DNA from: Microbacterium lushaniae
GTDB lineage: Bacteria > Actinomycetota > Actinomycetes > Actinomycetales > Microbacteriaceae
Reading direction: 5' to 3'
Length of the DNA: 64,000 nt
Assembly: GCF_008727775.1 (NCBI RefSeq)
Contig: NZ_CP044232.1
Coordinates: forward strand, 2,108,001 to 2,172,000
Each line of letters starts with the position of its first letter. Positions within the stretch are counted from its first letter, which is position 1. The position numbers and the translations under genes are program-made. The notes under the pieces are model-generated. The model had not been told where the DNA came from. It worked only from the letters and a program-made list of their open reading frames with translations, and searched no databases. Positions 8,188-17,354 of this stretch are shown here, piece by piece.

Positions 8188-9140
8188 GGGTCCCAGCCGC
8201 CGCGCCGTCCGTACTCCACGCCGTCGACCGTCAGCGGAGCCGCACCGCGCTCCCCGACGACGCCGATGCGCCGTCCGAGCGACATCGCACCCGGTCGGGC
8301 CGTGACCAGCAGCGCGTGGTCTTCGCCGCCGGTGAGCGCCGCCGTCGCATCCGCCCCGAGGGTGGTGCTGTCCAGCTCCACCGTGACGCCGGAGGCCTGC
8401 GCCAGTCGGGTCGCATCCAGCGCGAGACCGTCCGAGACGTCCATCATCGCGGTGGCCCCGGCCATCGCCGCGGTCACTCCCGCCGTGATGGGCGGGCACG
8501 GCGCGAGCTGGCGTGCGACGGCGTGCGCCTCGTGCGGTGGAAGGGCCTCCAGCGCTGCCGCGGTCACCGGCAGCGGTTCTCCGGTGGGCCCGGTGAACCG
8601 GTCGAAGAGCACCGCGAGCCCGCGAGCGGCGACGCCGAGGTCGCCGATGAGACGCACCTCGTCGCCCGGCCGCGCGCCGCTGCGGCGCACCGGGTCGCGC
8701 CCGTCGAGGGAGCCCAGCGCGGTCACGGCGATCGTCAGGGTGTCGGACACCGTGAGATCGCCGCCCTCCACAGCGCATCCGGGTGCCAGTTCCGCGCAGG
8801 CGGCGGCCAGGCCGTCGGCGAGTCCGTCGACGAACGCCGCGGGCGTGGCATCCGGGAGCGCGAGGGCGACCAGAAGCGCCGTCGGGCGCGCCCCCATGGC
8901 GGCGACGTCGGCGAGATTGACCGCGGCCGCCTTCCAGCCGAGCTCGAACGGCGACGACCACGCGAGGCGGAAGTCCGGACCATGCACGAGCGTGTCGGTC
9001 GTGGCCACCACGCGCCCGTCGGGAGCCGCGATCACGGCGGCGTCGTCACCGGGGCCGACGGGGGCCGCCGAGCGCGGGAGCCGGGCCAGGATGCGGCGGA
9101 GGATCTCCCCCTCGCCGATCGCGCCCACTGTCTCACCCAC
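8157..9140 (-). CDS. thiL: Thiamine-monophosphate kinase
   Basis: Phosphorylates thiamine monophosphate to thiamine pyrophosphate with ATP. The 327-aa chain has the PurM-like fold with the family's GDDAAV at about residues 30-35, the TTDTLVHGPDFR metal/substrate loop at 47-58, and NLADVAAMGA at 75-84. MDVSDGLALDA lies in the C-terminal half. The GTG start at 9138-9140 sits 6 nt after TAGCGT, and there is no Shine-Dalgarno. It is divergent from the DUF3515 lipoprotein gene and convergent with rsmD. Confidence 0.94.
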   Translation of the reverse strand: MGETVGAIGEGEILRRILARLPRSAAPVGPGDDAAVIAAPDGRVVATTDTLVHGPDFRLAWSSPFELGWKAAAVNLADVAAMGARPTALLVALALPDATPAAFVDGLADGLAAACAELAPGCAVEGGDLTVSDTLTIAVTALGSLDGRDPVRRSGARPGDEVRLIGDLGVAARGLAVLFDRFTGPTGEPLPVTAAALEALPPHEAHAVARQLAPCPPITAGVTAAMAGATAMMDVSDGLALDATRLAQASGVTVELDSTTLGADATAALTGGEDHALLVTARPGAMSLGRRIGVVGERGAAPLTVDGVEYGRRGGWDPYRDWDAGRG

Positions 9141-9146
9141 ACGACC

Positions 9147-9168
9147 ACGCTACCGGGCGGGTTAGCCT
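9147..9168. promoter_or_regulatory. Divergent leaderless -10 pair (thiL / DUF3515 gene)
   Basis: The minus-strand hexamer TAGCGT (9147-9152) lies 6 nt before the thiL GTG. The plus-strand hexamer TAGCCT (9163-9168) lies 6 nt before the DUF3515 GTG at 9175. The two -10 elements are only 10 nt apart in a 34-bp intergenic region, so the two promoters must overlap and probably exclude each other. Confidence 0.5.
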
Positions 9169-9174
9169 GGAGGA

Positions 9175-9651
9175 GTGATCCGCCCGCGTCGCCTCCTCGC
9201 CGCGGCGGCGCTCTCCCTGCTCGCCGCCGCGACCCTGTCCGGCTGCGCGGGGACGGTGTCGCTCCAGCCCGCCCAGAACGCCGGCGACCCGGCGTGCGCC
9301 GCGGTCTCGGTGCGTCTCCCCGACCGGGTGTCGGGGCAGGAGCGCCGCTGGACGGATGCGCAGGCCACCGCCGCGTGGGGCAGCCCCACGGCCATCATCC
9401 TCACGTGCGGTGTGGCAGAACCCGGCCCCTCGACCCTGCGCTGCGAAACGGTCGAGGGCGTGGACTGGCTCATCGACGAATCCGAAGCGGCCGACGATCA
9501 CTACCGGTTCACGACCTTCGGACGCACCCCCGCGGTGGAGGTCTACCTCGACTACGACGTCGTGCGCAGCGGTGACACCCTCCGTGCGCTCTCACCGATC
9601 CTGAACCCGATCCTGGAGAAGACCGGCTCCGTCTGCACGCCACGCGCGTGA
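9175..9651 (+). CDS. DUF3515-family lipoprotein, 158 aa
   Basis: Secreted, membrane-anchored protein of unknown role. The signal peptide has a basic start (MIRPRRLL), an Ala/Leu-rich core and the lipobox LSGC with the lipidated Cys24. The mature part shows the DUF3515 pattern of paired cysteines (PACAAV, LTCGV, RCETV, SVCTPRA) and is widespread in actinobacteria beside ddl and thiL, as here. The GTG is immediately preceded by GGAGGA, which is too close for a normal Shine-Dalgarno, and a -10 hexamer sits at leaderless distance. Confidence 0.8.
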   Translation: MIRPRRLLAAAALSLLAAATLSGCAGTVSLQPAQNAGDPACAAVSVRLPDRVSGQERRWTDAQATAAWGSPTAIILTCGVAEPGPSTLRCETVEGVDWLIDESEAADDHYRFTTFGRTPAVEVYLDYDVVRSGDTLRALSPILNPILEKTGSVCTPRA

Positions 9652-9669
9652 GGTCGGCGCCGCGACGGA

Positions 9670-10755
9670 TCAGGCGCGCGAGAGGCCGTCCTCGATGAGC
9701 TCGGTCAGCAGCTCCGGGTAGGTCATCCCCGAAGCGATCCAGCATCGCGGGAACATCGAGATGGGTGTGAACCCGGGCATCGTGTTCACTTCGTTGACGA
9801 AGAACTCCGTGCCCGTGAAGAAGAAGTCCACGCGGGCCAGCCCCTCCCCGCCCAACGCCTCGAAGGCGCGCGCGGCGATCCGCTTCATCTCGGCCAGCTC
9901 TCCGTCGCGAAGCTCGGCCGGGCACACCAGGTCGATGCCGGGGGCGCCGAGATACTTGGCCTCGAAGTCGTAGAAGTCGCGGCCGCTGACGACGATCTCA
10001 CCGGCGACGCTCACGCGCGTCGGCGCGCCGTCGCGTCCGGGCAGCACCCCGCACTCCAGCTCGCGCCCGATCACGGCCTGCTCCACGAGCACGACCGAGT
10101 CCTCCGCGAACGCGACCTCCAGCGCCGGCTCCAGCTCCTCCCACGCGGAGACCTTCGTCACCCCGACGGACGAACCCGACCGGTTCGGCTTGACGAACAC
10201 CGGCAGCCCGAGGGCGGCGATCCGGCGCTCGGCCTCCTCGCGGTCGCGGACGAGATCCGCCCGCCTCACCGCGACCCACGGGACCACGGGGACGCCGGCG
10301 GATCGAAGGACGCTCTTGGTCACATGCTTGTCCATGCCCAGCGCCGACATCAGCACGCCCGCACCGGCGTAGGGCAGGCCGACCAGTTCGAGCATGCCCT
10401 GCACGGTGCCGTCCTCACCGAAGCGGCCGTGCAGGATCGGCAGCACCACGTCGATGTCGCCGAGCGAGCGCTCCCCCGACTCATCCAGCACCGTCAGCTC
10501 CCGCGTCGCCGTGGACTCGGGCCAGCGGATGCGGGTGCCGTTGTCGGCCACCTCGGGGAGCGTCGCACCCTCCAGCGCGAACTTGTCGGGGTCGTCGTCT
10601 TCCAGCACGAAGGCGCCCTCGCGTGTGATCCCCACCGGGATCACACGGTAACGGTCACGATCAATCGCCCGAAGGACGCCGCCCGCCGTCGCGGAACTGA
10701 TCGAGTGCTCGCTGGATCGACCGCCAAAGAGCACCACGACCACCGGCTTGTCCAT
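9670..10755 (-). CDS. ddl: D-alanine--D-alanine ligase
   Basis: ATP-grasp ligase that makes the D-Ala-D-Ala dipeptide for peptidoglycan. 361 aa. The N-terminal GGRSSEHSIS is at about residues 11-20, the ATP-grasp segment FVKPNRSGSSVGVTKV near 188-203, and the metal/substrate motif EVNTMPGFTPISMFP at the C-terminal end. The ATG has AAAGGA upstream. Unusually, the 5' end lies inside the end of gpsA (95-nt overlap in a different frame). Confidence 0.95.
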   Translation of the reverse strand: MDKPVVVVLFGGRSSEHSISSATAGGVLRAIDRDRYRVIPVGITREGAFVLEDDDPDKFALEGATLPEVADNGTRIRWPESTATRELTVLDESGERSLGDIDVVLPILHGRFGEDGTVQGMLELVGLPYAGAGVLMSALGMDKHVTKSVLRSAGVPVVPWVAVRRADLVRDREEAERRIAALGLPVFVKPNRSGSSVGVTKVSAWEELEPALEVAFAEDSVVLVEQAVIGRELECGVLPGRDGAPTRVSVAGEIVVSGRDFYDFEAKYLGAPGIDLVCPAELRDGELAEMKRIAARAFEALGGEGLARVDFFFTGTEFFVNEVNTMPGFTPISMFPRCWIASGMTYPELLTELIEDGLSRA

Positions 10756-11791
10756 TCTGCGTCCTTTCGCCCGTGGGCTTGTCGTCGTCGGTGGTGAGGT
10801 GCGGGGCGATGTCGCGAGGGTCCATCGTGCCGTCCAGCACCATCTTCACCTGCTCGACGATGGGCATCTCCACCCCCACTTCACGGGCCAGCTGCAGCAC
10901 GGGGGCGACCGAGGCGAGCCCTTCGGCGGTCTGCTGCATCTGCTTGATGACATCGGGCAGCGTCACCCCCTGCCCCAGCAGCCTTCCGGCGGTGTTGTTG
11001 CGGCTGAGCGGCGACTGGCACGTCGCGATGAGGTCGCCCAGACCCGCGAGCCCCTGCAGCGTCTCGGGATGCGCGCCCTGCGCCACGGCGAAATCCGTCA
11101 TCTCGACCAGGCCACGCGTGATGATCGACGCCTTGGTGTTCTCGCCGTACCCGACGCCGTCGACGATGCCGATCGCGACGGCGATGAGGTTCTTCAGCAC
11201 GCCGCCGAACTCCGTGCCGATGACATCGGTGTTCACGAAGGTGCGGAAGTACCGGTTGCGGGCCCGCAGCGCCACGGCTTCGGCGGTGGCCTGACTGGTA
11301 GAGGAGATCACCGCGGCCGTGGGCTGCTCGCGGGCGATCTCCAGGGCGAGGTTCGGCCCGGAGGCGACGGCGATGCGCGCCGGGTCGCACTGCAGACCCT
11401 CCTCGATCACCTGGCTCATCCGCATCCCCGTCGCCTTCTCCACGCCCTTCATGAGCGAGACGATCGGAGCATCCGAGGCCGCCACGAGCGGGCGCACGGC
11501 CGCGAGGTTCTCCCGCAGCGCCTGGCTGGGCACGGACAGGTAGATCTGGTCGGCGCCTTCGAGGGCGTCGGCGAGGTGGGATGTCGCCGTCATCTGCCGA
11601 GGCAGGTTGATGCCCGGCAGATACTGCGTGTTGCGGTGGGCCTGGCGGATCTCCTCCGCCTGCTCGGGCCGGCGCGACCACATGGTCACGTGCGCGCCGC
11701 CGTCGGCGAGCACCTTGCCGAACGTCGTTCCCCAGCTTCCCGCACCGAGCACCGCGACGCGCGGCAGCGGGACCTCCTGCCTACGACTCAA
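10661..11791 (-). CDS. gpsA: NAD(P)-dependent glycerol-3-phosphate dehydrogenase
   Basis: Reduces dihydroxyacetone phosphate to sn-glycerol 3-phosphate for phospholipid synthesis. The Rossmann motif GAGSWG is at residues 16-21, with the family's GVLKNLIAVAIGI and ASIITRGL motifs in the second half. I chose the TTG at 11789-11791 (AAGGAG 10 nt upstream), which overlaps the expected stop of plsC. In the sequence as given the frame continues upstream into plsC without a stop. The C-terminus is extended to 376 aa and runs 95 nt into ddl, ending with an Arg/Gly-rich tail. Confidence 0.9.
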   Translation of the reverse strand: MSRRQEVPLPRVAVLGAGSWGTTFGKVLADGGAHVTMWSRRPEQAEEIRQAHRNTQYLPGINLPRQMTATSHLADALEGADQIYLSVPSQALRENLAAVRPLVAASDAPIVSLMKGVEKATGMRMSQVIEEGLQCDPARIAVASGPNLALEIAREQPTAAVISSTSQATAEAVALRARNRYFRTFVNTDVIGTEFGGVLKNLIAVAIGIVDGVGYGENTKASIITRGLVEMTDFAVAQGAHPETLQGLAGLGDLIATCQSPLSRNNTAGRLLGQGVTLPDVIKQMQQTAEGLASVAPVLQLAREVGVEMPIVEQVKMVLDGTMDPRDIAPHLTTDDDKPTGERTQNGQAGGRGALWRSIQRALDQFRDGGRRPSGD

Positions 11792-12547
11792 GACGACCCG
11801 TCTCCTTCTGCCCGTGCACCGCGGGATCCCAGCGCTCGGGGGAGCGGGGATGCCGCGCAGCTGCGAGAGCAGATCGGTGATGCGGTCCATCACGACCGAC
11901 GTCGCCTGCAAGAGCACCGCCGGCTGCGTGCTGCCCTCCCGGTATGCGGAGAGGTCCACCGGGGGTCCGAACACGACGCGCACGGGGCGGCGCGGGGGCC
12001 ACAGCCGGAGCTTGCCGTACCGGGGCATGATCTCCTGCACGCCCCAGTGCGCAACCGGGATGATGGGCAGGTTTCCCGCGAGGGCCAGGCGCACCGCGCC
12101 GGTCTTGCCCCGCATCGGCCACAGGTCGGGATCACGCGTCAGCGAGCCCTCGGGATAGACGACGACGCCGCGCCCGTGCGCGACGAGCTTCTCGGCATTG
12201 CGGATCGTCTCGCGGGCCGAGACCCCCGACGACGCCCGTGCGACCGGCACCATCCCCGTCGCGCGCAGGGCTGCGCCCAGCACCGGGATGCGGAACAGAC
12301 TCTCCTTCGTGAAGAAGCTCGGCGCCCGGCCCAGTCGCCACACGGCGACGGCCACCACGCACGGGTCGAACTCGGAGATGTGATTGGCCGCCAGGATGAA
12401 CGGGCCCTCCGCAGGCAGGTGCTCCCGGCCGGAGATCTCGATCTTGGCGAGCACGCTCACCGCGGGCTCGACCACGGCCCCCAGCAGCCAGAAGACGCTC
12501 GGCCGTGACTTCTCGCGCGACACGCGACGGTGACGGGCCACGGTCAT
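11781..12547 (-). CDS. plsC: 1-acylglycerol-3-phosphate acyltransferase, frameshifted near 3' end
   Basis: Acyltransferase that converts lysophosphatidic acid to phosphatidic acid. Catalytic NHISEFD is near residues 55-61, and YPEGSLTRD is in the third conserved block. The ATG overlaps the murA stop as ATGA. After LRGIPAPP the frame becomes nonsensical. Adding one C to the 5-C run at 11838-11842 restores a natural end, ERWDPAVHGQKETGRLES, with a TAG at 11781-11783. As given, the gene reads on in frame into gpsA as one 628-aa frame. This is either a sequencing or assembly indel or a real fusion. Confidence 0.8.
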
Positions 12548-13911
12548 CCGATGACGTCGAAGTCGGCGCCCACCGCGTCGAGCTTGGCGAGGAACTTCTC
12601 GTATCCGCGGCGGATGATGCCGATGTTGCGGACCACCGACTCCCCCTCGGCCGCGAGTGCGGCGATCACGTAGCTGTAGCCGCCGCGCAGGTCGGGGACC
12701 ACGACATCCGCGGCGTGCAGCGGGGTCGGGCCGTTGATCACGGCCGCCTGCTCGAGCGAACGTCGGGGCACGCGACGGTCGGGGCTGTCGATCCCCTGCG
12801 GGTGCACGACGATGTCGGCGCCCATCTGCACGAGCGCAGCGGTGAATCCCAGGCGGTTCTCGTACACCGTCTCATGGACGACGGAGGTGCCCTCCGCCTG
12901 CGTGAGGGCCACGATGAGGGGCTGCTGCCAGTCGGTCATGAACCCCGGGTGAACGTCGGTTTCGACCATCACGGGCTTGAGGGCGCCGTCGCGGCGGAAC
13001 CGGATGCCGTCCTCCTGCACGTCGAACCAACCGCCCGCCTTGCGGAACACGTTCAGGAACGTGAGCATCTCCTGCTGCTTGGCCCCGCGGACGAAGATCT
13101 CGCCGTCGGTGGCAAGGGCCGCGCACGCCCACGACGCGGCCTCGTTGCGGTCGAAGATCGCGCGGTGGTCATAGCCACGGAGCGAGTCGACGCCCTCGAT
13201 GAGGATCACGCGGTTCGGCTCGTAGGAGATGATGGCGCCCATCTTCTGCAGCACGGCGATCAGATCCATGATCTCCGGCTCGATGGCCGCGTTGCGCAGC
13301 TCGGTGACGCCCTTGGCCTTGACCGCCGTCAGCAGCACCTGCTCGGTGGCACCCACACTCGGGTAGGGCAGTTCGATCTTCGCGCCGTGCAGGCCGTCGG
13401 GCGCCGTGATGCGGATGCCCTCGTAGCTCTTGTCCACGACCGCGCCGAACGCGCGCAGCGCATCCATGTGGAAGTTGATCGGACGGTCACCGATCCGGCA
13501 GCCGCCGAGGTCGGGGATGAGGGCCTCGCCGAGGAGGTGCAGCAGCGGTCCGCAGAAGAGGATCGGGATGCGGGATGCCCCCGCGTACGCGTCGATCTCC
13601 TCGAAGTGCGCCGTCGCGGCGCCGCTGGGATCGAGGTGGATCGAGCCGCCCTCGCCGTCCTCGACGCGCACACCGTGCACCTCGAGGAGGGAGCGGACGA
13701 TCTGCACGTCGCTGATGTCCGGCACGTCGCGCAGGACGCTGGGCGTCTCGCCGAGGAGGGCGGCCACCATCGCCTTGGTGACGAGGTTCTTCGCGCCCTT
13801 GACCTCGACGTCTCCACGCAGCGGGCGGCCCCCGCGGATGGAGAGGACCTCACCGGATTCGCCGGCGGGCCCGGAGTAGGCGGGACCGGCGTCGGGGACG
13901 AGTGCTCTCAT
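12544..13911 (-). CDS. murA: UDP-N-acetylglucosamine 1-carboxyvinyltransferase
   Basis: First committed step of peptidoglycan synthesis, adding enolpyruvate to UDP-GlcNAc. The 455-aa protein has the catalytic K41-N42 pair in VKGAKNLVTK and the loop GGCRIGDRP with Cys138, the residue attacked by fosfomycin. Mycobacteria have Asp at this position. The first 20 residues are an extension before the EPT-synthase fold. The stop overlaps the plsC start by 4 nt, and ddl, gpsA and plsC follow downstream. Confidence 0.96.
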   Translation of the reverse strand: MRALVPDAGPAYSGPAGESGEVLSIRGGRPLRGDVEVKGAKNLVTKAMVAALLGETPSVLRDVPDISDVQIVRSLLEVHGVRVEDGEGGSIHLDPSGAATAHFEEIDAYAGASRIPILFCGPLLHLLGEALIPDLGGCRIGDRPINFHMDALRAFGAVVDKSYEGIRITAPDGLHGAKIELPYPSVGATEQVLLTAVKAKGVTELRNAAIEPEIMDLIAVLQKMGAIISYEPNRVILIEGVDSLRGYDHRAIFDRNEAASWACAALATDGEIFVRGAKQQEMLTFLNVFRKAGGWFDVQEDGIRFRRDGALKPVMVETDVHPGFMTDWQQPLIVALTQAEGTSVVHETVYENRLGFTAALVQMGADIVVHPQGIDSPDRRVPRRSLEQAAVINGPTPLHAADVVVPDLRGGYSYVIAALAAEGESVVRNIGIIRRGYEKFLAKLDAVGADFDVIG

Positions 13912-13972
13912 GCAGGGACCTCACTTGGTGTTGACGAGGGGATGGCGCCGACCCTGGTGGGGTCTGACGTGG

Positions 13973-14569
13973 CTACCGGACGGGGAGCGTCCGTGGCCGC
14001 CATCCCTCGCGGCGTGCCTCGAACTGCGCGATCTTGTGTTCGTTCCGCAGGGTGAGCCCGATGTCGTCGAGCCCTTCGAGGAGCCGCCACCTAGTGTAAT
14101 CGTCGATGTCGAACGCGATCCGGAGATCGCCGATCTCCGCTTCCCGCTTGTCGAGATCCACCGTCATCTGCACCCCCGGCTCGGCGTCGACGGCCGCCCA
14201 GATCCGCTCCAGGTCGGCCTCGGTGATCACGCCCGTGACGAGGCCCTGCTTGCCCGCATTGCCGCGGAAGATGTCGGCGAACTTGGGGCTGAGGACGACG
14301 CGGAAGCCGTAATCGCGCAGCGCCCACACGGCGTGCTCGCGGCTGGAACCCGTGCCGAAGTCGGCTCCGGCGACCAGGATCGACGCGGCCGAGAACGCCG
14401 GCTGGTTCAGGAGGAAGTCGGGGTCCTGGCGCCAGTTGGCGAACAGCGCGTCTTCGAAGCCGGTCTTGGTGACGCGCTTGAGGTAGACGGCGGGGATGAT
14501 CTGGTCGGTGTCGACGGCGGATCGCTTCAGCGGTGCGACGACACCGGTGTGGGTGACGAACTTCTCCAT
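13973..14569 (-). CDS. leuD: 3-isopropylmalate dehydratase, small subunit
   Basis: Swivelling subunit of isopropylmalate isomerase, which converts 2- to 3-isopropylmalate in leucine synthesis. The 198-aa protein starts [26 protein letters not shown] and contains [15 protein letters not shown], the family's active-site loop. The ATG at 14567-14569 lies 1 nt after the leuC stop. murA begins 61 nt downstream on the same strand. Confidence 0.96.
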   Translation of the reverse strand: MEKFVTHTGVVAPLKRSAVDTDQIIPAVYLKRVTKTGFEDALFANWRQDPDFLLNQPAFSAASILVAGADFGTGSSREHAVWALRDYGFRVVLSPKFADIFRGNAGKQGLVTGVITEADLERIWAAVDAEPGVQMTVDLDKREAEIGDLRIAFDIDDYTRWRLLEGLDDIGLTLRNEHKIAQFEARREGWRPRTLPVR

Positions 14570-14570
14570 G

Positions 14571-16049
14571 TCAGGCCTCCGCCCCGATCGTCGCGGTCTC
14601 GTGCAGCGGTGCCAGGTCGGCGGGGCTCGACAGCGTCCCGCGCACGGCGGTCGCGGCGGCCACCAGCGGCGAGACCAGGTGGGTGCGGCCGCCCTTGCCC
14701 TGGCGGCCCTCGAAGTTGCGATTCGAGGTCGAGGCGCACCGCTCACCGGGGGCGAGCTGGTCGGGGTTCATGCCCAGGCACATCGAGCACCCGGCGAAGC
14801 GCCATTCCGCGCCGAACTCTTCGAAGACCTTGTCCAGGCCCTCGGCTTCGGCCTCCAGGCGCACGCGCGCCGACCCGGGAACGACCATGACGCGCACACC
14901 CTCGGCCTTGGTGCGCCCGCGGACGATCGAGGCGAAGGCGCGGAGGTCTTCGATACGGCTGTTCGTGCACGAACCCATGAACACCGCATCCACCGGCACG
15001 TCCTTCATCGGCGTGCCGGGGGTCAGATCCATGTACTGCAGGGCCCGCTCGGCGGCGACCTTCTCGGCGGGGTCGGTCATCGCGGCCGGGTCGGGGACGA
15101 CGTCGCTCAGGGAAACGCCCTGACCGGGGTTGGTCCCCCACGTCACGAACGGCTCCAGCTCCGCGGCATCCAGGAACACCTCGGCGTCGTAGACGGCGCC
15201 CTCGTCGCTGGGGAGCGTCCGCCAGTACGCGACGGCGTCCTCCCAGTCCTGCCCCGTCGGCGCGTGCGGCCGCCCCTGGAGGTAGGCGAAGGTCGTCTCG
15301 TCGGGGGCGACCATCCCGGCGCGGGCACCGGCTTCGATCGACATGTTGCAGATCGTCATGCGCCCCTCCATCGAGAGGGCGCGGATGGCGCTGCCGCGGT
15401 ACTCCAGCACGTACCCCTGACCGCCGTTGGTGCCGATCTTGGCGATCACGGCGAGGATGATGTCTTTCGCGGTCACGCCCGGCTGGAGGTCGCCCTCGAC
15501 GGTGATGGCCATCGTCTTGAAGGGCTTGAGCGGCAGGGTCTGCGTCGCCAGGACGTGCTCGACCTCGCTCGTGCCGATGCCGAACGCCATGGCCCCGAAC
15601 GCGCCGTGCGTCGAGGTGTGCGAATCGCCGCACACGACCGTGATGCCGGGCATCGTCAGGCCCAGCTGCGGCCCGACGACGTGGACGATGCCCTGCTCGG
15701 CGTCGCCGAGGGAGTGCAGGCGCACGCCGAACTCCGCCGCGTTCCGGCGCAGTGTCTCGATCTGGGTGCGGCTTGTGAGGTCGGCGATCGGCTTGTCGAT
15801 GTCGAGGGTGGGGGTGTTGTGGTCTTCCGTGGCGATGGTGAGGTCCAGCCGCCGCACGGGGCGTCCCTCGGCCCGCAGGCCATCGAAGGCCTGAGGACTC
15901 GTGACCTCGTGGACCAGATGCAGGTCGATGTAGATCAGGTCGGGCTCGCCGTTCTCGCCTTTGACGACGAGGTGGTCGTCCCAGACCTTCTCGGCCAGAG
16001 TGCGGGGACGGTCGGGGATGGACGTGATTTCGGGGTGCGCCGTACTCAT
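14571..16049 (-). CDS. leuC: 3-isopropylmalate dehydratase, large subunit
   Basis: Iron-sulfur catalytic subunit of isopropylmalate isomerase. The three [4Fe-4S] ligands are Cys361 (MGSCTNSR), Cys421 and Cys424 ([13 protein letters not shown]). The 492-aa length is slightly above the usual 465-475 because of a 20-residue N-terminal extension. The ATG has AGGAGAAC upstream. An 11-bp inverted repeat lies 50 nt before the start and may regulate it. Confidence 0.97.
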   Translation of the reverse strand: MSTAHPEITSIPDRPRTLAEKVWDDHLVVKGENGEPDLIYIDLHLVHEVTSPQAFDGLRAEGRPVRRLDLTIATEDHNTPTLDIDKPIADLTSRTQIETLRRNAAEFGVRLHSLGDAEQGIVHVVGPQLGLTMPGITVVCGDSHTSTHGAFGAMAFGIGTSEVEHVLATQTLPLKPFKTMAITVEGDLQPGVTAKDIILAVIAKIGTNGGQGYVLEYRGSAIRALSMEGRMTICNMSIEAGARAGMVAPDETTFAYLQGRPHAPTGQDWEDAVAYWRTLPSDEGAVYDAEVFLDAAELEPFVTWGTNPGQGVSLSDVVPDPAAMTDPAEKVAAERALQYMDLTPGTPMKDVPVDAVFMGSCTNSRIEDLRAFASIVRGRTKAEGVRVMVVPGSARVRLEAEAEGLDKVFEEFGAEWRFAGCSMCLGMNPDQLAPGERCASTSNRNFEGRQGKGGRTHLVSPLVAAATAVRGTLSSPADLAPLHETATIGAEA

Positions 16050-16097
16050 TGGATTCTGCCGTTCTCCTCGGAATGGGGATCAAGCCCGCGACGAACT

Positions 16098-16135
16098 CCG
16101 CGACGAGAGAGGCCTGTTACGAGGTCTCGTCGCGG
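16098..16135. repeat. 11-bp perfect inverted repeat upstream of leuC
   Basis: Arms CCGCGACGAGA (16098-16108) and TCTCGTCGCGG (16125-16135) are perfect complements around a 16-nt loop. It lies between terC and leuC, both on the minus strand. It may be an operator or attenuator for leuCD, or a terminator for terC, although no T-run follows. The arm shares GGTCTCGTCG with the palindrome at 33318-33354. Confidence 0.7.
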
Positions 16136-16273
16136 CCGCTAAGGAGAAGGCGAGCGATCCGCACGCGCCCACGATACCACCGGGTCAGCCGCGCCCGACG
16201 ACGCCGCGGCGGCGTCGCCGCAGCGTCGTTCCCGCCGCGCGACTCAGCCCTCGCCGCGCTCGGTGGAGGAGCG

Positions 16274-17323
16274 CTAGACCGTGGGCGGTGTGCCCTTCTC
16301 ATCGGCCACGCGGGACGCTGCGGCGGTCGCCGTCGCCGCCGTCCGCCGGTCGCGCGCCGAGGCGAGGAGGCTCGCGATCGTGGCCACGGCCATGGCCGCC
16401 ACGATCACGACCAGGGACGCCATCGTGGAGATCTCCGGCGCCCACTCGATGTGCTCGCCCCCGTTGATGAACGGCAGCTCGTTCACGTGCATGGCGTGGA
16501 AGACGAGCTTGACGCCGATGAAGGCCAGGATGAACGCGATCCCGTAGTGCAGGTAGCGCAGGCGGTCCAGGAGGTCGCCGAGCAGGAAGTAGAGCTGGCG
16601 CAGCCCCATCAGCGCGAAGATGTTCGCGGTGAAGACGATGAAGGCGCTCTGGGTGATGCCGAAGATGGCGGGGATGGAGTCGATCGCGAAGAGCAGGTCG
16701 GTCACACCGATCGCCACGAACACGATGATCATGGGCGTCCACATCTTCTTGCCGCCCACGACCGTGCGGATCTTGGATCCGTCGTACTCGTCGCTGATGT
16801 CGATCATGCGGCGCAGCTGGCGGACGACGAAGCCCTCGCGTTTGGCGTCGTCGTCGTGGTCGCCGCCGGGGAACGCCTGCCGGATCGCGGTGTAGACGAG
16901 GAACGCGCCGAAGAGGTAGAAGATCGGGCTGAAGTTCTCGATGATCGCGGCGCCGACGAGGATGAACGCGCCGCGCAGGACCAGGGCGATGATGATGCCC
17001 ACCATCAGGACTTCCTGCTGATAGCGGCGGGGCACCGAGAACTGCGACATGATCAGCACGAACACGAAGAGGTTGTCGATCGAGAGGCTGTACTCCGTCA
17101 GCCAGCCGGCGATGAACTGCCCGGCGTACTCGCCCCCCGCGAAGACCCACATGAGACCGGCGAAGATGAGCGCCAGCGTGACGTAGAACACCACCCACAG
17201 CGTCGACTCGCGGGTCGACGGGATGTGCGGCCGCTTGAGGATCAGCAGCAGGTCGGCCAGCAGGATGAGGGTCAGCACGACGAGCGAACCGATCTCGAAC
17301 CAGAGCGGCAGTTCCAGATCCAT
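16274..17323 (-). CDS. TerC-family integral membrane protein
   Basis: Polytopic membrane protein of the TerC family, several members of which export Mn2+ or load metal onto exoenzymes. The two repeated acidic motifs are SIDNLFVF at residues 81-88 and DSIPA at 215-219, each in a membrane helix. About eight to nine hydrophobic helices are visible over 349 aa, with a charged loop GDHDDDAKRE at about 154-163. A likely yybP-ykoY riboswitch precedes it, supporting a manganese role. The ATG at 17321-17323 follows CCGAAAGG. Confidence 0.92.
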   Translation of the reverse strand: MDLELPLWFEIGSLVVLTLILLADLLLILKRPHIPSTRESTLWVVFYVTLALIFAGLMWVFAGGEYAGQFIAGWLTEYSLSIDNLFVFVLIMSQFSVPRRYQQEVLMVGIIIALVLRGAFILVGAAIIENFSPIFYLFGAFLVYTAIRQAFPGGDHDDDAKREGFVVRQLRRMIDISDEYDGSKIRTVVGGKKMWTPMIIVFVAIGVTDLLFAIDSIPAIFGITQSAFIVFTANIFALMGLRQLYFLLGDLLDRLRYLHYGIAFILAFIGVKLVFHAMHVNELPFINGGEHIEWAPEISTMASLVVIVAAMAVATIASLLASARDRRTAATATAAASRVADEKGTPPTV

Positions 17324-17354
17324 CGGGGCCTTTCGGGGAATGAGGGGTCGGTGG

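Noticed and set aside
10748..12508. 586-codon plus-strand frame opposite plsC/gpsA
   Set aside because: Antisense shadow; no family features and biased composition.
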